Shown in pieces: positions 42,905-45,247 of a DNA stretch of 45,247 nucleotides. Both the position numbers and the translations under genes were made by a program. The first letter of the stretch is position 1, and each line of letters opens with the position of its first letter. Source of the stretch: Saccoglossus kowalevskii (taxonomy: Eukaryota; Hemichordata; Enteropneusta; Harrimaniidae); assembly GCF_000003605.2 (NCBI RefSeq), contig NW_003113975.1:94764-140010 (forward strand). The letters are read 5' to 3'. Below the pieces are notes generated by a model. It searched no databases and was not told the origin of the DNA. It was given only the letters and a program-made list of their open reading frames with translations.

Positions 42905-44135
42905 TCTTGTTTGTTTATGTAGTTTTATCACCCAAGTTGTAATGATGAATAAACTGTGCAAATGAACACACTGTCAATCACCACAAATATCGAACCAGAA
43001 CACGTTTCATTCACTGTATACAGTGAAACACATTATCAACAGAACATTTTGGGAAAACAATTGCACTGTTAATGCATTAATGCCAGTCAAAACAAATTCT
43101 AACAGCTTTTCATTCTTAAGGTATACTGTAAAATACTTTACTTGTTTTGTATGGAATTTATTTTCACTGATTTCTGACGAGTTAAATGTGAAATATAGGA
43201 AAAAAGGTAAATTCACTGAATCATTCCTTCCAAGTGAAAAAGTATTCTACAGTATATCACAAAAAGTTCAACAACATTTTGAACTGACATGACAGGAATT
43301 TTAAATAAAAGACTACATTTGAAACGCTTGTATCTCTTGGCATTAATTCCTGTTAAATAAGTTGACGTTTAATTTAAAAAAAATCTATATATTACTTGTC
43401 GGTATCCAATTAGTCCTCTCCTTGAAATTTATTTGTGGAAAACCGTGATAGTTATTTCTTCATGGTGATATGATTTACTGCTGGTGAACCATTTCCTGGT
43501 GTACATTTGTTTTGCATTTCTTAAATTGTTCTCTACACTATTCAACACACGTACAAGCAGAGTTTATTTAATAACCAGTAGATGCACCACAAATGAAACC
43601 AGTTCCATATCATCATTCCCGGAACTTCTTGTCAAACCTGCTGTACTTGTAATCAGTCTATAACAACTTTGTTAATTCTCATCAAAATATTCAAGAGAAT
43701 GTTTTATACAGTACAACTGCTGGAAATGAAGCATCAGTCCAAGTCTATGATGTGTTTACCAAGACGTCCTTGTCGGAATAGTCTTAGAATGTAGTTTGCA
43801 GACGCATCTAAATTAGGTCTTAATTCTCGGGAACCTAGGGAGACAAAAATATAGCTGGTTAACTCTTTGAATCCCAAAGTCACTGTTCATAAAAAAGAAA
43901 ACTTCTCTCAGGACTAGGAAATTGTCATTTGGTCCAAAATTAATGAAGAAATAATACACAAAATTGTTCTTGCACAACTCTTTGCAGTTTTAGCACAACA
44001 TTTGTTGCTGTAATGAAAAGTATGTGAATTGTAGATCAGTTTTGTACAATGCAGTCTTCTAAATTGTTGCTATGGAGAGCAGTGCAGCGCCACCAAGTGG
44101 CATGATTATTAGTGACCCAGTTTTTAGTTTTCAAT
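42905..44135. other. 3' flank of DNAJC21 without a recognised gene
   Basis: This is AT-rich DNA containing MITE copy C (43126-43252). Remaining open frames are short or lie within MITE sequence. No exon or RNA gene was recognised. Confidence 0.55.
43126..43252. mobile_element. TA-flanked CTGTAAAATA MITE, family 1, copy C (deleted)
   Basis: CTGTAAAATACTTTACTTGT at the left and AGTATTCTACAG at the right, flanked by TA. At 127 bp it lacks part of the family interior but keeps the GTGAAATATAGGAAAAAAGG core and the GAATCATTCCTTC block. Confidence 0.7.
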
Positions 44136-44137
44136 TA

Positions 44138-44336
44138 CTGTGGAATACTTTATTTTTGCTGGAATTAATTTTCGCTGAAAAGGCTTTTTGGGCATTTTGT
44201 ATGGAATTTTTTGTCACTCATTTTTGATGAGTTTAATGTGAAATATAGGAAAAAAAGGATATTCGCTGGATTTTATTTTCCCGGGATCATCCCTTCAGCG
44301 AAAATAAATTCTAAGCGAAAATAAAGTATTCTACAG
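44138..44336. mobile_element. TA-flanked CTGTAAAATA MITE, family 1, copy D
   Basis: This 199-bp element starts CTGTGGAATACTTTATTTTT and ends AAAGTATTCTACAG, with TA on both sides. TTTTCGCTGAA and TTCAGCGAAAATAA subterminal blocks are in inverted orientation, and the same GTGAAATATAGGAAAAAAAGG core is present. Confidence 0.75.
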
Positions 44337-44548
44337 TATAGTAAAATATATTGTAAAGATGGCAAACTTTGGTTAGAAATACGACTAGAGATCAATTATT
44401 GATAATACTTGGTTGTACTAAGTTACAAACAAAATTAACTTCAGTGGCTGAGTATGATTTAAAAATGGATACATGTTTGTTTTTCAGATCAATTGTGATA
44501 CATGTATGCATTTTTTTGAATTGTTATTTCATGGCATGAAGTGACCCA

Positions 44549-45247
44549 ACTCCATCTGGTACCAATGCAATGCCATTACATACCTACTTGATGCCGTCAC
44601 TTAACAATCTGTTTGGTACACATTTGATGCCATGTACTGACCACATAACCATTATGTACCAAATCAGTGCCATCTGGTACAAACCAAAATGCCATCATGT
44701 ACCAACCCAATGTCATCTGGTACAAACCAAAATGTCATCTGGTACTAACCCGATACCATCATGTACCAACTCAATGCCATCTGGTACCAACCAAAATGCC
44801 ATCATGAACCAAATCAATGCCATCTGGTACCAACCAAAATGCCATCATATACCAAATCAATGCCATCTGGTACCAACCAAAATGCCATCATGCACCAACT
44901 CAATGCCATCTGGTACCAACCAAAACGCCATCTGGTACCAACCAAAACGCCATCATGTACCAACTCAATGCCATCTGGTATCAACCAAAACGCCATCATG
45001 GACCAACTCAATGCCATCTGGTACAAACCAAAATGCCATCTGGTACCAACTCAATGCCATCTGGTACCAACCAAAATGCCATCATATACCAAATCAATGC
45101 CATATGGTACCAACCAAAATGCCATCATGCACCAACTCAATGCCATCTGGTACCAACCAAAACGCCATCTGGTACCAACCAAAACGCCATCTGGTACCAA
45201 CCAAAACGCCATCATGTACCAACTCAATGCCATCTGGTATCAACCAA
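44549..45247. repeat. Minisatellite, about 21/43-bp unit with KpnI sites, runs off the window
   Basis: Alternating half-units AATGCCATCTGGTACCAACC and AAAATGCCATCATGTACCAA form a period of about 43 bp. Early copies (from about 44549) are diverged and later copies nearly identical, suggesting growth towards the right. The array continues past the window end, so its full length is unknown. Long minus-strand frames are repeat artefacts. Confidence 0.93.

Noticed and set aside
44814-45233. Minus-strand frames with GTRWH/VHDGVLV repeats
   Set aside because: They are products of the 43-bp minisatellite, not proteins.

Overview
This is eukaryotic, animal nuclear DNA. It is AT-rich, genes are split by GT-AG introns of up to several kb, and the intergenic space holds short inverted-repeat transposons and minisatellites. 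There is no operon structure, no prokaryotic ribosome-binding site and no CRISPR array. Exon architecture, repeat content and a decayed retrotransposon ORF suggest a marine invertebrate; a hemichordate- or amphioxus-like deuterostome is my guess, but the sequence alone does not prove it. A run of Ns (31115-31675) marks an assembly gap.

Two protein-coding genes can be reconstructed exon by exon, both on the + strand. (1) A six-exon class A (rhodopsin-like) GPCR, 6418-14419, 336 codons plus stop. All seven helices and the TM3-ECL2 cysteine pair are present, but DRY reads TRY and NPxxY reads NVxxY. It has no monoamine aspartate at 3.32 and looks most like an orphan of the adenosine/melatonin/amine-like part of class A. 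A perfect RFX-type X-box palindrome (6211-6224) lies about 190 bp upstream of its start codon, which raises a ciliary or sensory-cell role. (2) A 14-exon DNAJC21 orthologue (yeast Jjj1 family; J-domain co-chaperone of cytoplasmic 60S ribosomal subunit maturation), 27877-41525, 537 codons plus stop. It has a J domain with HPD, a charged coiled-coil middle and two C2H2 zinc fingers. Its promoter carries perfect ETS and NRF1 sites, typical of a housekeeping gene.

Layout: 1-6200 intergenic, no gene seen; 6200-14540 GPCR locus, including a relic TM4-like exon in intron 2 and two copies of a dispersed repeat in introns 1 and 5; 14540-27700 a 13-kb gene-poor stretch holding a retrotransposon ORF relic, three TTAA-flanked inverted-repeat elements sharing a GTCGTC/CGCATGCG terminal motif, a 76-bp tandem duplication and a pair of GC-richer dispersed repeats; 27720-42900 DNAJC21, whose introns hold four minisatellite tracts, a hAT-like element that split one minisatellite (and contains the gap), a Harbinger-like MITE, a foldback and several TA-flanked CTGTAAAATA MITEs; 42280-45247 more MITEs and a KpnI-site minisatellite that runs off the end of the window.

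The two genes show no functional link. I found no evidence of a new multi-gene system. The points most worth following are the unusual GPCR with its X-box, the relic receptor exon, and the related families of short transposons.
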